A DNA stretch of 22,985 nucleotides from Basidiobolus heterosporus B8920 (GCA_000697455.1 JNET01032647.1:1-22985); one strand, 5' to 3'; numbered from the stretch's first letter, positions 8,601 through 21,421 are shown. Notes: generated from the letters alone by a model not told the origin. Translations and numbers: made by a program.

Positions 8601-11513
8601 CAAGGTGTTGTGACATTTGCTCCAGGTCAGGATGAAAATAATTTATCACATCCTGGATTCGGATCATTTTCTCAAAGCTGATCATAAAATGGACTTGCGG
8701 TGAAGCTGATTCCGAGGTATGTTGAAGGGTTTTTTTGGAAGGGAGCAGTATGTGTTCTGCAATTAGCTGTAACGTTCCCTCGATTGACGAAGATACAGAA
8801 CTATCAAATGTTCTAAAATCTCTAATCACTTGGTGAAACTGGACCTCGATCTCATCAGATATTTGTAGCATCGAGCTCGAACAAGGGGTCAGCTCTGAGA
8901 CAGAGGATTTCCGAGAGTTATCGCAAGACATCGTAAACGTCTTTTCCATACTCCGATGTTTGTTCAAATCAGGGCAAGAAATCGACTTCGTGCTAACTTC
9001 TGAGATATAAGGGGGCTGAGGCTCTAAGCTATCACGTGATATAACTCGAGCGATGTTTTCATTGACTGCTTTGGAAGACTCTTCACTAGACTCACTGGTT
9101 ATTGAAGAAGCATCTGTGATAATTGAAAGTCGATCATCTTGATCAGAATTGGTGACTATAAAGATGGGATTGCTGCTTGATGAAGAGGACGAACTTGTGA
9201 CCCTAGTATCGATGGGTACATCAAACGACTGCTTCATTATTGTAACTGATCTACTCGCCCGCTTAGATTTGAGGTTTTCATTTTGATCTTTCCACATCCG
9301 TGACAGCAACGAGATAGAGGATGCTCGCTTGTAGTCATTTAACCTTGGGGATATACGATTCTGTTGTTTAGCTTGGATAGCTGCTCGTGGTGACATGATA
9401 CCCTCACCAACAAATATTGGTTCCTCGTGCTCTTCATCAGAACCGTCACTTCTATCACTTTCTGTAAAGCTAACTCCTAGTGAGCCACGAGAGTCTCTTT
9501 GGGAAGAAGTAGATTCTTGATTTTTTCCATTTTCTCGAAGCATCTTGGATATAACTGATAACGAAAAGTGTTTCTTGTTTCCTTTTACAGATCGAGTGGA
9601 ATTCCAACGACGAAGGCTTCCTTCTGCTTCTACAGAGTTGCTTCTCATAGAATTAACACTTAAGGTCATGACTGAAGATCTCTTCAAATTCAGTAAGGAG
9701 TCTTTTACTTCTGGTAGAGAGAATTGATTCCCTTTCTCGGCACTATATCCGTGCAAAGGAATCAGAGTTGTCTCCAGCTTGGTCAGCGGTGGATTTACTT
9801 CCCATAGCATTTTTCGTGTAGAGTAATCAGTCGCACATTCAGCTGCAGTCTTTCCATTATTGTTCCGGATGTTGAGGTCTGCACCAGCTTTAACCAGAGT
9901 TCTGACTAGTTCTAGCCTTCCTTCTGCCAATACAGCATAGTGAGTTGGTGTATTCCCTAATCTATCCTTGATATTGATCAGAGCTCCCAAACGAATCAAT
10001 AAATCAGCACAGTTTGCAATATGTTCATCATGCATTTCCTCGGGGGTAACCGATCTCCTCTCTTTATGCTCACCAGAGTCTGGAAGCGGGAGAGATGAAG
10101 GTCGCTTACTTCGGATTCTCTTGAAACGACACAAGTGATGAAGCACAGTCCTTCCATCATACGTTTGTGCGTTTACATCGGCACCAGCTTGATAAAGTAA
10201 TACGATGTTTTCCAAGGAGGGGACAGGTCGTACTCTGGCTGTGTGATGTAACAATGTAGAACCGGATTTTGCATCAGGTTGATTTATAGAGCTATCATTC
10301 AAAAATGAGGGGTTGCCGCTGGAAGAAAATAGTAGAGATTCTAGTTTAAGATGGTCATTTCTCCTGATGGCTTCCATACGCTCTCTGTTACTAACGTATC
10401 TCTCTGTCATCTTATCTACGGATTTCTCCGACTCTGTAAAAGTGGCCACCCTAGGAGAAGGAAGATCGGAGAGAAGTGAAGCCAATCTGCCGAGGAAATT
10501 TGGATACACAACTGCCGTAATCCCAGATAGGTGATGAGAGAGTGATAAATTTTTCTACATTAATTAAGATCAAAATCACTAAACTGATGGTTTTTTGTGT
10601 GGAATATTCAACTTGAACAATACCTGAACGTTTTGTCTAGACTGCCGAAGATTTTCCTCAAGTAGAGTGGTAATCTCTGGGAATGCTCTGGCATATTGCA
10701 GTGAGCTCCAAGCATTACAATCTACCAAGTCGGGTCTAGCCCCGAATTCAAGTAACAGCTGGACAATATCTGTATGCCCGTCACGAGCTGATGGGAAAGT
10801 GTTACCTTTGTGGCTGGATCGTAGAAAGAAACTAAAGTTAATTACCTGCATACATCAACGGGGTTGCCCCGTTTGAATCTGGCGAATCGACATCAGCCCT
10901 GCCCTCCTCAATAAGTGCTGATACTACTTTGTATTTACCGAGGTAACTTGCAAGACAGAGAGGTGTGATACCATTCAAATCAAGATTAGGCTTGTTTAAG
11001 AAAGAGGACTCAAAAGTAGGTAGTAATTTGCGTAGGATGGATAAGTGGCTTGGGTGTGTGAAGGAAGCCTGGGTGATGTTTTCAGAAGTAACTGCTATAA
11101 TATCAATCCCGTAAATTGCGCAGGTCAGAGCATTCCTAAAATTTCGATTGTGCAAAAGGAAGTAACCAATTAGCATTGATTAGATGCGCAAAATCAGAGA
11201 ATCAAGCAACTTACCGGCCTAGACTATCCTCAAGTGTGGGATCAGCTCCACTCTCCAGTAGCAGCTCTACCATCTGTTCATGACCACTAAACACCGCAAC
11301 ATTGAGAGGTGTAGATTGATAAAAGCCATATTCACCGTCATTCGTACCATCCTCATCCTCGGCGAACAATATCGGCGATACGGTAGACCCTATATTCCAG
11401 GATATGTGCTCGTTAGGATAGTGACCGGCATCGAGTAAAAAACGCGCGGAGTGGATATCGTTCGTCGTTGCCGCCCGGGATAGATTCATAGCCGGCAAAG
11501 GAGCAGCCATCAT
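5656..11513 (-). CDS. Large ankyrin-repeat and coiled-coil protein (5 exons, 1862 aa)
   Basis: Exons: 11513-11215, 11135-10846, 10787-10624, 10554-6388, 6324-5656. Introns are 79, 58, 69 and 63 bp. The spliced length is 5589 bases, exactly 1863 codons. Two junctions rebuild perfect ankyrin repeats (LGR|NALTCAIYG and PLMYA|ARDGHTDIVQLLLEFGA). One ankyrin block occupies roughly residues 10-240 and a second roughly 345-500 (GADVNAQTYDGRTVLHHL, LGNTPTHYAVLAEGRLELV). Then comes a long Ser-rich, probably disordered part, including a run of eight serines. A helical region follows (around residues 840-1000, with HQVIRDFRTFDSSVSSSIEG), then several coiled coils rich in Glu, Lys, Leu and Gln, and a basic Ser/Pro tail ending in a last coiled coil. 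No catalytic motif or membrane segment is seen. It is probably a scaffold or cytoskeleton/polarity adaptor, but that is inference. I do not recognise a named orthologue. The double ATG at 11513/11510 is the first start after an unremarkable leader. Confidence 0.85.
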
Positions 11514-12247
11514 AGCCGAGCTGAAGATAAAATATAAGGTCTGTACGCCTGCAGTGTGTGGTGTTTTTCACTACCAGGGATACGGGCGACTGCTCTAAAA
11601 TAGGGAAGCGTGGGGCGAGTGGGATGGAAAATGTGGAGAGGAAGAGAAAAGAAAAGAACAAGGGAGCTCTCGCGGAAGGAAGGATAATTAAAGGATCTAT
11701 GTGAATTAGATCAAGAATTCCGAAAAGGTGAAGATTAAAAATGCGCATTAAGCTAAGGGAGTTCCTGCATAGCATTTAAGTAATTGACACATCACTGACT
11801 TGACTAACTGGGTGCATCTATATGGCCATCTCTACTAAGGCTTACTCTTAATATTATTATATTGCATGGCATTGAGTAAGTTATTTTATTATATGTCTCA
11901 TACACTGACCCTGATAATTATCATCGGTATCTCTGTGGCACTTAAATTCATTGCAGTACATGATAACAATTTTGGATCCACCTCGGGGAGGTTGGGAGGA
12001 TACGAAAAGGTCAAATCAAAACATCATTCTGTGCGACTCTCAAGTTGTACGGAAAAGACAAACATTGAATTCAAGCGAGTTTTCTTATATTTGAATACAT
12101 GCTCATCACCCAGCGTATCAGGTAAGGTTGGGCTATATCAAGTAAGGTTGGACTAGATGCTTTCTACAAGATGCTCTCTTCCCCATTCGACCCTATATCA
12201 AATCAGCAATTATAGTCTTAACGTTAATTTAGATTATTTGATGATCG

Positions 12248-12286
12248 TTTTGTCGTGATTTCGTCGGGATTTTGTCGTGACTTCGT
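12248..12286. repeat. Near-perfect 17-bp direct repeat, 22-bp period
   Basis: TTTTGTCGTGATTTCGT (12248-12264) recurs as TTTTGTCGTGACTTCGT (12270-12286), one mismatch, with start points 22 bp apart. It is a short local duplication in non-coding DNA. Confidence 0.8.
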
Positions 12287-12393
12287 TACACATTGACTTG
12301 GATAATTACCTGCCCAAGAATTTGTCAGTTGATGTTATGAAATTCGGGTTTGCAGCTCCTCTCGTTTCAGTTTTTTGCATCAATGCTGACCCC

Positions 12394-12419
12394 ACCTATT
12401 GTGTTGACCTATTGTGTTG
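12394..12419. repeat. Perfect 13-bp tandem duplication
   Basis: ACCTATTGTGTTG occurs twice back to back (12394-12406 and 12407-12419) without mismatch, in the upstream region of the ankyrin gene. Confidence 0.85.
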
Positions 12420-13155
12420 TGAATGCATATGACCATGAGAGCAATCTACGCAGCACATTTCGTTAGAAGTTCGGGTATTTTTCAAGACCTAGATTGTTAT
12501 ATATATATTGAATGTTTTTGGCAGAATAGTCTCTCCAAGAGGGTGTTAGTATGTGGTTTGGAAGTACGGTAGCTTAAATGACTGACTCTATTTGGCTAAA
12601 TTAGCCCTCACCCGTATTTAAACAATTGCATTGTTAGAGTCACTAAAATTGACAGTCGACTCAGAGTAAACGTGTAGATATCCAGTAATTGCCGCTTGAC
12701 AGTACTAACGTCAAAGCTACAATGTTGCATTGTGTATCAGGACACCCTGTCATCAAAGTGGATACAGAAAAGACCCAGACGCTTCTATCAACCAACTTGC
12801 CGGAACGTTGCGAAAGGTCAAGCCAGAAATGTAATCTGAAATGAATGTACACTCCATTTCCAACCATCTGCAGGGATTGGGAGAGCTATCTCACCAGATA
12901 ACCCTGTAGCGTTAAACTTCGCCTCCCATTATGGAGATAGGCTATAATTAGATTCTGTTTTATATTCAATGGAAAAGGAATAGGTTGCCCAGTCCGTACT
13001 ATGCCCTTCGTCCAAGGTAGCGACATAAACCAGTTCACACCACTGCATCAGATGATCTGGTTTCGGATGAGATATCATGTCATCATTAGATAGTACAAGT
13101 ACTGAAATGTCATACGAATTAATTTCTTATTTTCTAATTTCGAATTTTAGGCAAA

Positions 13156-13222
13156 TTGTGTAGGTATGTGTAGGTGTGTGTGCGTTTGTGGGTTTGTGTG
13201 TGTGTGTATGTGCGTGTATGGC
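13156..13222 (+). repeat. TG-rich low-complexity tract
   Basis: A roughly 65-bp stretch of GT and TG repeats with TA, GC and TT interruptions (TGTGTAGGTGTGTGTGCG and similar). Similar tracts occur near 18476-18522 and 18646-18706. It makes a spurious reading frame of Cys and Val codons. Confidence 0.8.
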
Positions 13223-13735
13223 TGTCATCGCTAAGACTTATTAAGAATAGGACCACAAGCAAAAAAAACATGCAGCTTAGTGTAGGATGTAAGGTACATG
13301 GAGCAGGGTACAAAATATGTGTAGAATTTCACTTAGTCACATGTAGGAGAGAAGTGTGCTTAAGTACTATAAAGTTAGGTTGCTATATTCAGGTATACCT
13401 CAACATCGAATAGAATGGCTTATTTTCGATCTCAACAGTGAGAAATTGAACAGAGGCAAGAAAGTGTTTTCAGTTCCATTATTTGAGGCGGTTGGAAGGG
13501 CTGTGCCAGTGTGGCTTAGATCCTCATCAACTAGCGTTTCAAGTGGCAAGAAAATGAAGGTAACAGTCAATGAAATCTAACGACAAATCAGCCGGGAAAA
13601 ATGAAAATCGTGACTGGTGATTTTCTTGACAAAAAAGAATTCAGTGAAAAAAAATCTCTGCAGTCATATAATCTTTACTAGGGAGAGTCACTACCGTATA
13701 CCATAGGAATTGTCTCATATTTCCTTTCCCAAGAA

Positions 13736-15276
13736 ATGAGCTATCATAATAATTCTTTACCGCCACAGTACTCCGCGCCCCCACCACCACCTTCTGCAGC
13801 AACCTCTTGGAAAGCAAACAACGCTTTTGGCCAGAACACCTACGCTACACAGAATACTGAACAAAATTGGAATTCCGGTGCTTCCTTGTATTACTCTCAA
13901 GAATCTCCCTTGAATCAAGCTTTGCAACCTTTACTGAACCAGACTAATCCTTCACCTCTTACTCCATACGCTCAATCCCAACCAACACCAACCAATGCTT
14001 ACAGCGAGTACCCCACAACCCAACAGTATTATTGGTCTGGTGGTTACGAACAAACCAACGTAGCTCAAAATAGCTGGAAACAAACACAAAATAGGTAAAA
14101 TACATACAACACTAAGCATTGCATTCTAAATATATCTGGAAAACAAGCAAACCTAAATATTCAACTCCTATCCTAGTCCACAGCTTTATTGTGAGCCCTG
14201 TGATAAAAGCTTCCACAAAGATTTTCAATATCAGAAACATCTGAAATCCCATCAAGCTTGTACAGAATGTGGCTTTTCCGCTTGTAAGCCGGTCCTAATG
14301 ACCCACAGAGAAGTCGTGCATGGCATTAAAAAGCCCAACAATAAGGGAGAGTAAGTAGAGAATATTAGGCCTTCATATGGCTATTGAGCAAATATACTCA
14401 CGTTCAACCTTTCAGTATGGCCTATAAACCGTTGGCCATTTCTTTGGATACACCTGAAGAAATCGCCAAGTGGATTGAGGAAAGGAAAAAGAGGTATCCT
14501 ACCGACTCAAACATACGTCAGAGGGTATCTACATTTAGTAAGAGTATCTTGTAGAACTTCGCTGATCTTCTGCATTCCAGCAACTAGAAGAGCAAAGTAA
14601 ACGTGAACGTGGTGAACCAGTAGCCAGTAACAAAAGATCAAGCGAATCAGACAAACAACCCCGAAAGAAAACCAAAGCAGAGGTAATCATCACCGCGCTG
14701 TTGAATGCTGAAGTTGATTAACTAACTTGTGTTTAGGATGCTGAACAAACCAATGATCCTTTGAACTTGATCGCAGGATATGGAAATTCAGATGGAGAAT
14801 CATCAAACGAAGATATGGACCCGGAGAAAGATGCGATCACCTCGAAGAACCCAACTTCAACAAACACTAAATCAACGAGGAAATGTAAATATTTCGCCCG
14901 CGGTAAATGCCGACATGGTGACAAGTGTAAATTCCAGCACATCAAACCGGTATGTTGTATATTTTTTTGGCATGGACCGGTTCATTTTTCTTATTCTACT
15001 CTACAGGAGCCTAAGAAAGCCCAGGATAAACAAGTCAGCGGTTTCCGTAAACGTCCAGGGCTCCTTAAAATGGTACGACTTCTTTTAGTTAAAAATTCAT
15101 TGCTTACTCATTTTTTCTCATCACATCGCATGAACTCAACCTCTTTTTTGTAGCTTCTTAACTCAGAGATTGAGCGTGAGCGTAGCTATATTCTACAAGC
15201 ACTTCGTTTCATTGTGAAACAAGATTTCTTCGCTTCTAAATCGGGGTCAGAAGAAGATTCTAGCTCAGAAGAATAA
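13736..15276 (+). CDS. NUFIP1: NUFIP1/Rsa1-type box C/D snoRNP assembly factor (7 exons, 381 aa)
   Basis: Exons: 13736-14094, 14177-14350, 14416-14524, 14581-14682, 14737-14949, 15007-15072, 15154-15276. All introns are GT...AG, 54-82 bp, and the sum is 382 codons. NUFIP/Rsa1 proteins are known to bind Snu13/15.5K and, with the R2TP complex, load box C/D snoRNPs in the nucleus. The N-terminus is a Pro/Gln/Asn/Tyr-rich disordered tail. A C2H2 finger (C125-x2-C128-x12-H141-x3-H145) is followed by a second Cys/His cluster (C148, C151, H163, H168). The NUFIP core TPEEIAKWIEERKKRYPT lies at about 190-209. Next are a Lys/Ser linker and an acidic patch, then a CCCH finger (C298-x7-C306-x5-C312-x3-H316). 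The conserved C-terminal block RPGLLKMLL...ILQALRFIV is rebuilt across the last splice, and an acidic Ser/Glu tail ends the protein. The family call is strong. Confidence 0.92.
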
Positions 15277-15326
15277 TATTTGGCGGTTGCTATTTGCCTT
15301 TATATATAAACTATAGATTTCTCTAG

Positions 15327-15332
15327 AATAAA
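15327..15332 (+). terminator. Poly(A) signal AATAAA of the NUFIP gene
   Basis: A canonical AATAAA lies 51 bases after the TAA stop at 15274-15276, a suitable distance for 3' end formation. Confidence 0.6.
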
Positions 15333-15416
15333 CACCTACACGCACCATACGCTTAGGGATGTTCGTAAAAATTTAGGAACTGGGCCTGGAACGCTGGACA
15401 AAAAAATTGGGCTACT

Positions 15417-15422
15417 TTTATT
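15417..15422 (-). terminator. Candidate poly(A) signal of the GPI gene
   Basis: TTTATT on the plus strand gives AATAAA on the minus strand, about 175 bases past the GPI stop codon. It is the best candidate in this interval. Confidence 0.4.
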
Positions 15423-15596
15423 TTAGGTAGATTTCCTTTCTAGTGAAGTAAATAAATATTTCAAGTGGTTTGTAATCGTTTTATAGAGGAGAAATGTACA
15501 TCAGTTGTGGTTCACGCGGGTTAGAACCTTTCAAGAAGGATAGATGGTTTGGATGATTGGTTTCGTTTTGATTACAATAGAGTAAATTAAGCGAAT

Positions 15597-17366
<1,770 letters not shown>

Positions 17367-18475
17367 CTACTCACGTCACGGAATTCATTGGAATGTGTGT
17401 TGATTGAACTTGTCACTGACCAATCGATTTCGTAGCCCAGAAATGCTGAGCAACTAAATTTCGGCGGATATGTATATATGTATACATTTCTTATTATAGG
17501 CAGTAAAAATCATACCAATGATTCCAGAACAGCACTCATCCGGGAAACTTGATCCATGACGTATGGTCGATCTGAAGATATAAGTGAATAGGATATTATA
17601 TGAAGGATGGAAAGATTTTCAAAAAGGATGCGAAAGGAAGCATGCAAAAGTGTCTAGAAAAACCTCCAAAACGTATGCTAACTCAATAAGTGCCCAGATC
17701 CCAGGATGCCCTTAATTCAAGTGGCTCGATTAGTTTCTTTCTGGATAGGCCTACGCACACAAAAGGGGATCTCAAAGCATCCATTTACCCAGTTGAGCTT
17801 TGCGAAGCGTTGACTTTATATATGATTTACCGAAAGTAACCTGTCATGGATTGGATCCACCCAGCGTGGACCAATAAAACAAAACCTAGTTACCCATTAT
17901 ATTAGGTGCAAGTTTATGCGCTCTATAAGTGAATTAGATTACCTATTCGAGCATTAATGAACATATAAATTTCGAGAAATGATCGTAAATTAGGTTTGGA
18001 AACGTGCAATGAAATATAGTTTTCGCGAGATTCGAGATGATTCCGAAATTGGCACGCTTTTGGACACGAAGTAATCGCGTCTTCTGGAAACCTGATTCCT
18101 CTTCCCCAAACACCTCTTATCCTGAATACAGTTCAATCGGCATTTCATTCAATTATTAGGTGGTGTCGTCAGTGCGGGTTGACAGGACTTTGTTATCCCT
18201 AATATCTTGTACAACTGGAGATTGGGTAACTTACTAGCTTGATGTGTATTGACTAAGCTTAGACATATATATCTACATTTCTAATCAGCAAGCATATTCC
18301 AGAAAACCGCTACTGTCCAATCAGCTTTACTTACGATAGATCATACTTTGTTTTGGTTGTTACTTTTTCCAGGAAGAGTCCTGAGTTGAGCTTTTAGCTT
18401 CTAAAGATTCAGATTACCCGACTAGATATATGTTTCGGATTTCTTCTGTCTAACAAGAGTTGCTGAATACAAATA

Positions 18476-18522
18476 TGGTGTAGGATGTGGGGATATGTGG
18501 GTGTCCGTGTGGGTGTGCGTAT
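18476..18522 (+). repeat. TG-rich low-complexity tract
   Basis: GGTGTAGGATGTGGGG-type and GTGTCCGTGTGGGTGTGCG-type sequence, similar in make-up to the tract at 13156-13222. Confidence 0.65.
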
Positions 18523-18645
18523 TCACACAAGGCCTTTGCGCTTCCTTTCATTTCGTAGAAGCATTCTTCATTTGCCACTTTACCTTAAACAGATACGTTA
18601 AGTAACCCCGCAAGAGCCAACCCAAGTAAATAAGAATCCGTTGGA

Positions 18646-18706
18646 TATATGTGTTTATCTGCAAATTTGTGTGGATCTGTGTGTATTTGTGTGTACTGCT
18701 ATGTAT
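18646..18706 (+). repeat. TG-rich low-complexity tract
   Basis: Irregular GTGT repeats with TT and AT interruptions (TTTGTGTGGATCTGTGTG and similar), lying just past the stop codon of Cdc37 on the other strand. Confidence 0.6.
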
Positions 18707-18765
18707 TTATCAATTGGCCTATGTTTACAGTTTCTTAATAGAAAGTGATGAAATTCATGGTTTTA

Positions 18766-19974
18766 TCACTCCTCTTGTGCCAACACTTTGCATCTTTCAA
18801 CAATATGCGCATAGGTCTTCTCGACATCAATAAGAAAAAATTGGATTGCCCGCTCGTTCCCGGATGTCATGCTTAGATAATGGAATATTGATTAGATATG
18901 GCAAGTGAAGTGGCTAAGTGATTTGCTTACCGTTGAAAGAACAAACTAATGCCATCGGATCCTAGTTTCACACAGTATTGCAGCACCAATGACTGGTGTA
19001 CAAAAGCGCGAGCCTCCTTGGAATATCCTGAAAGTTGATACTTGAAAGCCTCTGCCATAAGTTCATCCGCGTGCGCTTCACTAACTAATGAGAGATCTGC
19101 CTTTATTAGTTCGTAACTCTTGCTGTAGTTAGTCTGTAAGCCAAATTCAAGAAGGGCATCGGACGCTTCGACTTCCTCATATTCATCTTCATCCTCATCT
19201 TCGATTTCTACTTCTTCCTTTCCTGAATTCATGGTTGACGTCTAAGATAGCCATTAAGTATGCTGAAAATGAGCGTGCTTTAAAATGAAGTTACCTCAGA
19301 ATTAGTTGTCTTATCCACTGCGGGGTTAAGTACTTCAATGGTTTTAACTTTAGTCTTTCCGGTTGGTTCTGCTGGTTTCGGTTTGGCTATGACCTGTGAA
19401 ATAACGATGAGGAAGACATCAACCAAGAAAACATGAGATTACTTACAGTCTTGTCAAACGCGATATGACACACATTCTCGGAAGTCAACTTGTTCTTTTC
19501 CTCTTTCTCCAGTTCCTCAAGTTCTTCAGTACACTTTCGGGAAATTTCTGATAGTTTGTGTAAATGAAACTTCACTTTCTCTTTGATGTGCACCTCTTTC
19601 TCAGGATTACTATATTGCTTAACCTCCTCCATAATCTGACTTAACAGTACAAGCAACATATCGTCATAACTTGGCGCTTCTTTTTTGGATTCTGCACGCT
19701 TCTGTTCAAGTGTTATCATAACTTTGGCAAAAATTTGAAGGCCTTCTGTGTCAAGCTTTCCAGAGAGGTCTGAAAGACGTGAGAGAAGCTCTTTATTCAT
19801 AATGGTTTCTGAGCGAAGAGCTTCTATTTTCTCCTGTCTCTCTTGACGTTGCCTATGTATCTCTGCTTGACGCCATCGAATAAATGAGGCTTTGTCGACG
19901 TTAGGATGACATTCGATATCCTCGTCGTCGGAGATTTCCAGGTTATCCCACTTGGAATAGTTTAGGGCTGACAT
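18766..19974 (-). CDS. cdc37: Hsp90 co-chaperone Cdc37, short form (4 exons, 347 aa)
   Basis: Exons: 19974-19447, 19393-19295, 19241-18931, 18871-18766. Introns are 53, 53 and 59 bp, and the sum is 348 codons. Cdc37 recruits protein kinases to Hsp90 in the cytosol. The start at 19974 gives MSALNYSKWDNLEISDDEDI: the family N-terminus with a CK2-type serine (Ser15 in SDDED), followed by HPNVDKASFIRWRQ. A long coiled coil follows, then a kinase-binding/linker part (ENVCHIAFDKTV) and an acidic Glu/Asp stretch. The Hsp90-binding middle domain contains SYELIKADLSLVSE, DELMAEAFKYQLSG and FVHQSLVLQYCVKLG, continuing across the last splice (ISLFFQR|MTSGNERAI) to KTYAHIVERCKVLAQEE and TGA. The family C-terminal domain (roughly the last 90-100 residues in human) is absent, and I see no donor or later exon that would supply it. 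It faces the EF-Ts gene head to head. Confidence 0.93.
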
Positions 19975-20250
19975 ATTGAGATGATACAAGACAAGAACAA
20001 ACCCAATGATCAATCTGAAATTTAAGTAAGGTGAGGAATTCTGTATGTTCCATGATTAGTGGAATCAAATTTCTTCAGATGTTCAATGATAAATCATTAT
20101 TGTTGATTTAATTTTTAGATTAACTTAAACCAATATTGATCCAATTTTTCTGGATTTTGTCAATAGTCCACTGAGAAAAATTTATATTTTCGAAGCTAAT
20201 CCATACAACATCATCTTTCTTGTCATTCCCGAAGACGTCACTTTAAAAAC
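19975..20250. promoter_or_regulatory. Divergent Cdc37/EF-Ts promoter region
   Basis: 276 bp of AT-rich DNA separates the two start codons, so both promoters and leaders must fit here. On the minus strand an acceptor-like TTACTTAAATTTCAG ends about 40 bases before the Cdc37 ATG and could mark a leader intron, but no good donor is seen. No clear TATA box was identified for either gene. Confidence 0.5.
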
Positions 20251-21421
20251 ATGAGTATGAATCGTGTATGGAATGGAGTCAATGTTCTCGCTCCTCGCAT
20301 AAGTCTTTATTATTCTACACCTAGCGTTGTGCTCCCAATTTTTCAAAACAGACTTTTTAGTCAAACAGGATACAACTTTGATGCTGTAAAGCCAAACATC
20401 AAACTACTAGCCAAATTGAGACAGGAGACTCAAGTTTCAATGACTAAGGCCAAGGAAGCTCTTATCAAATGTGAGAATGTCTATGAAAAAGCCATTGAAT
20501 GGCTTCAAGAGGATGCTGTCGCAAGCGGAACTAAGAAGGCCGAAAAACTAGCGAGCAGAACTGCTAGTGAAGGCCTCGTTGCTCTCGTTTTGAACAACAG
20601 CTCCTCTGAATTTGGTGCAACGTCAACTGGAGCTCTTGTGGATGTAAGTGAAATTTGATTTCAGCAGTTTATATGTGTTCAACTCTAACAAGTATTATAT
20701 TTAGCTGAGTTGTGAAACGGATTTCGTATCTCGTAATGAGCTTTTCCAACAGCTCGCTACGCGCATTTCGAGCACTGCATTATTTTTGGAACCAGTTTCC
20801 CCCAACAACTCTGGTGTTTTCAAAGCTATCCACGAAGCCTCTATCGAGAATCTCCAAAGTGCTCCACTAATGCCCCATCCTTCAAGCACAGAGGCTGACA
20901 TTGACGGAACTGTACAGGAAGGAATCGCTGAGACTATTGGTAAGCTTGGCGAGAATATAGTTCTTCGCCGAGTTGCTGTATCCAGCGGTATTTCGAATGA
21001 ATCGGAAGAAGAGTTGATAACATCCGGATATGTTCACGGAGGGGACCAAAGTACTGGCAAAATCGGTGCTTTAGTAGTCCTGGGGGTTGCCGGGAAACCT
21101 AAGCAACCTGAGGAACTTCAGAAATTTGCACGTCAGTTAGCACGCCAAGTTGTTGGATTCAACCCCAAGTATCTTAGCGAGTCACATGCCAGTATTCCCG
21201 AGGATGTTTCGAAACAAGAGTTTTTGGAGCAGAATGTTCTCCTTAATCAGAGTTTCATGATGGGTGGTGGCTCAGTACACGAGGTAGTTGAGAGTTACTC
21301 AAAGTCGTTAGATGCTAGAGTTCGAATTTTGGACTTCGTTAGGTACGAGGTTGGTGAAGGAATCGAGAAACCGGTGGTGGCAGATTTTAGAGAAGAGGTC
21401 ATGAGCCAATTAAAGAAATAA
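20251..21421 (+). CDS. tsf1: Mitochondrial translation elongation factor EF-Ts (2 exons, 369 aa)
   Basis: Exons 20251-20643 and 20705-21421, with a 61-bp intron at phase 0; 370 codons with the stop. EF-Ts exchanges GDP for GTP on mitochondrial EF-Tu. The first 40 or so residues lack Asp and Glu and carry Arg, Ser and hydrophobic residues, as in a mitochondrial targeting peptide. Then comes the UBA-like N-terminal module (LLAKLRQETQVSMTKAKEAL ... AIEWLQEDAVASG). The hallmark core motif LVD|LSCETDFVSRNELF is rebuilt exactly across the splice junction. Two dimerisation-type subdomains follow: VLRRVAVSSG with GYVHGG, and GALVVLGVAG through FVRYEVGEGIEKP. There are two close in-frame ATGs (20251 and 20257), and either would keep the presequence. 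The call is secure; import is inferred from the presequence. Confidence 0.95.

Larger units (their letters stand above)
11514..13735. other. 2.2-kb intergenic region between divergent genes
   Basis: It separates the start of the minus-strand ankyrin gene from the plus-strand NUFIP-type gene and so holds both promoters. The few open frames (for example 11866-12156 plus and 12661-12867 minus) lack recognisable domains and coding-like neighbours, and I treat them as noise. What can be seen are short direct repeats (12122-12151, 12248-12286, 12394-12419), a TG-rich tract (13156-13222) and AT-rich DNA. No tRNA or transposon is evident. Confidence 0.5.
15277..15596. other. Shared 3' region between convergent NUFIP and GPI genes
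   Basis: This 320-bp AT-rich stretch holds the 3' ends of two convergent genes. It contains a plus-strand AATAAA (15327-15332) and a minus-strand AATAAA (15417-15422). Nothing else is visible. Confidence 0.6.

Noticed and set aside
11866-12156. 96-codon plus-strand frame with a hydrophobic N-terminus
   Set aside because: No family resemblance, ends in a short direct repeat, and no splice or promoter context. A secreted small protein cannot be excluded.
12661-12867. 68-codon minus-strand frame that looked faintly like a retroelement remnant
   Set aside because: No reverse transcriptase, integrase or LTR pair could be found nearby.
13174-13580. Two overlapping plus-strand frames upstream of the NUFIP gene
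   Set aside because: The first is driven by the TG tract, and neither has a domain or joins to the NUFIP frame.
18651-18833. 60-codon plus-strand frame
   Set aside because: Made by the TG-rich tract and overlaps the last Cdc37 exon on the other strand.
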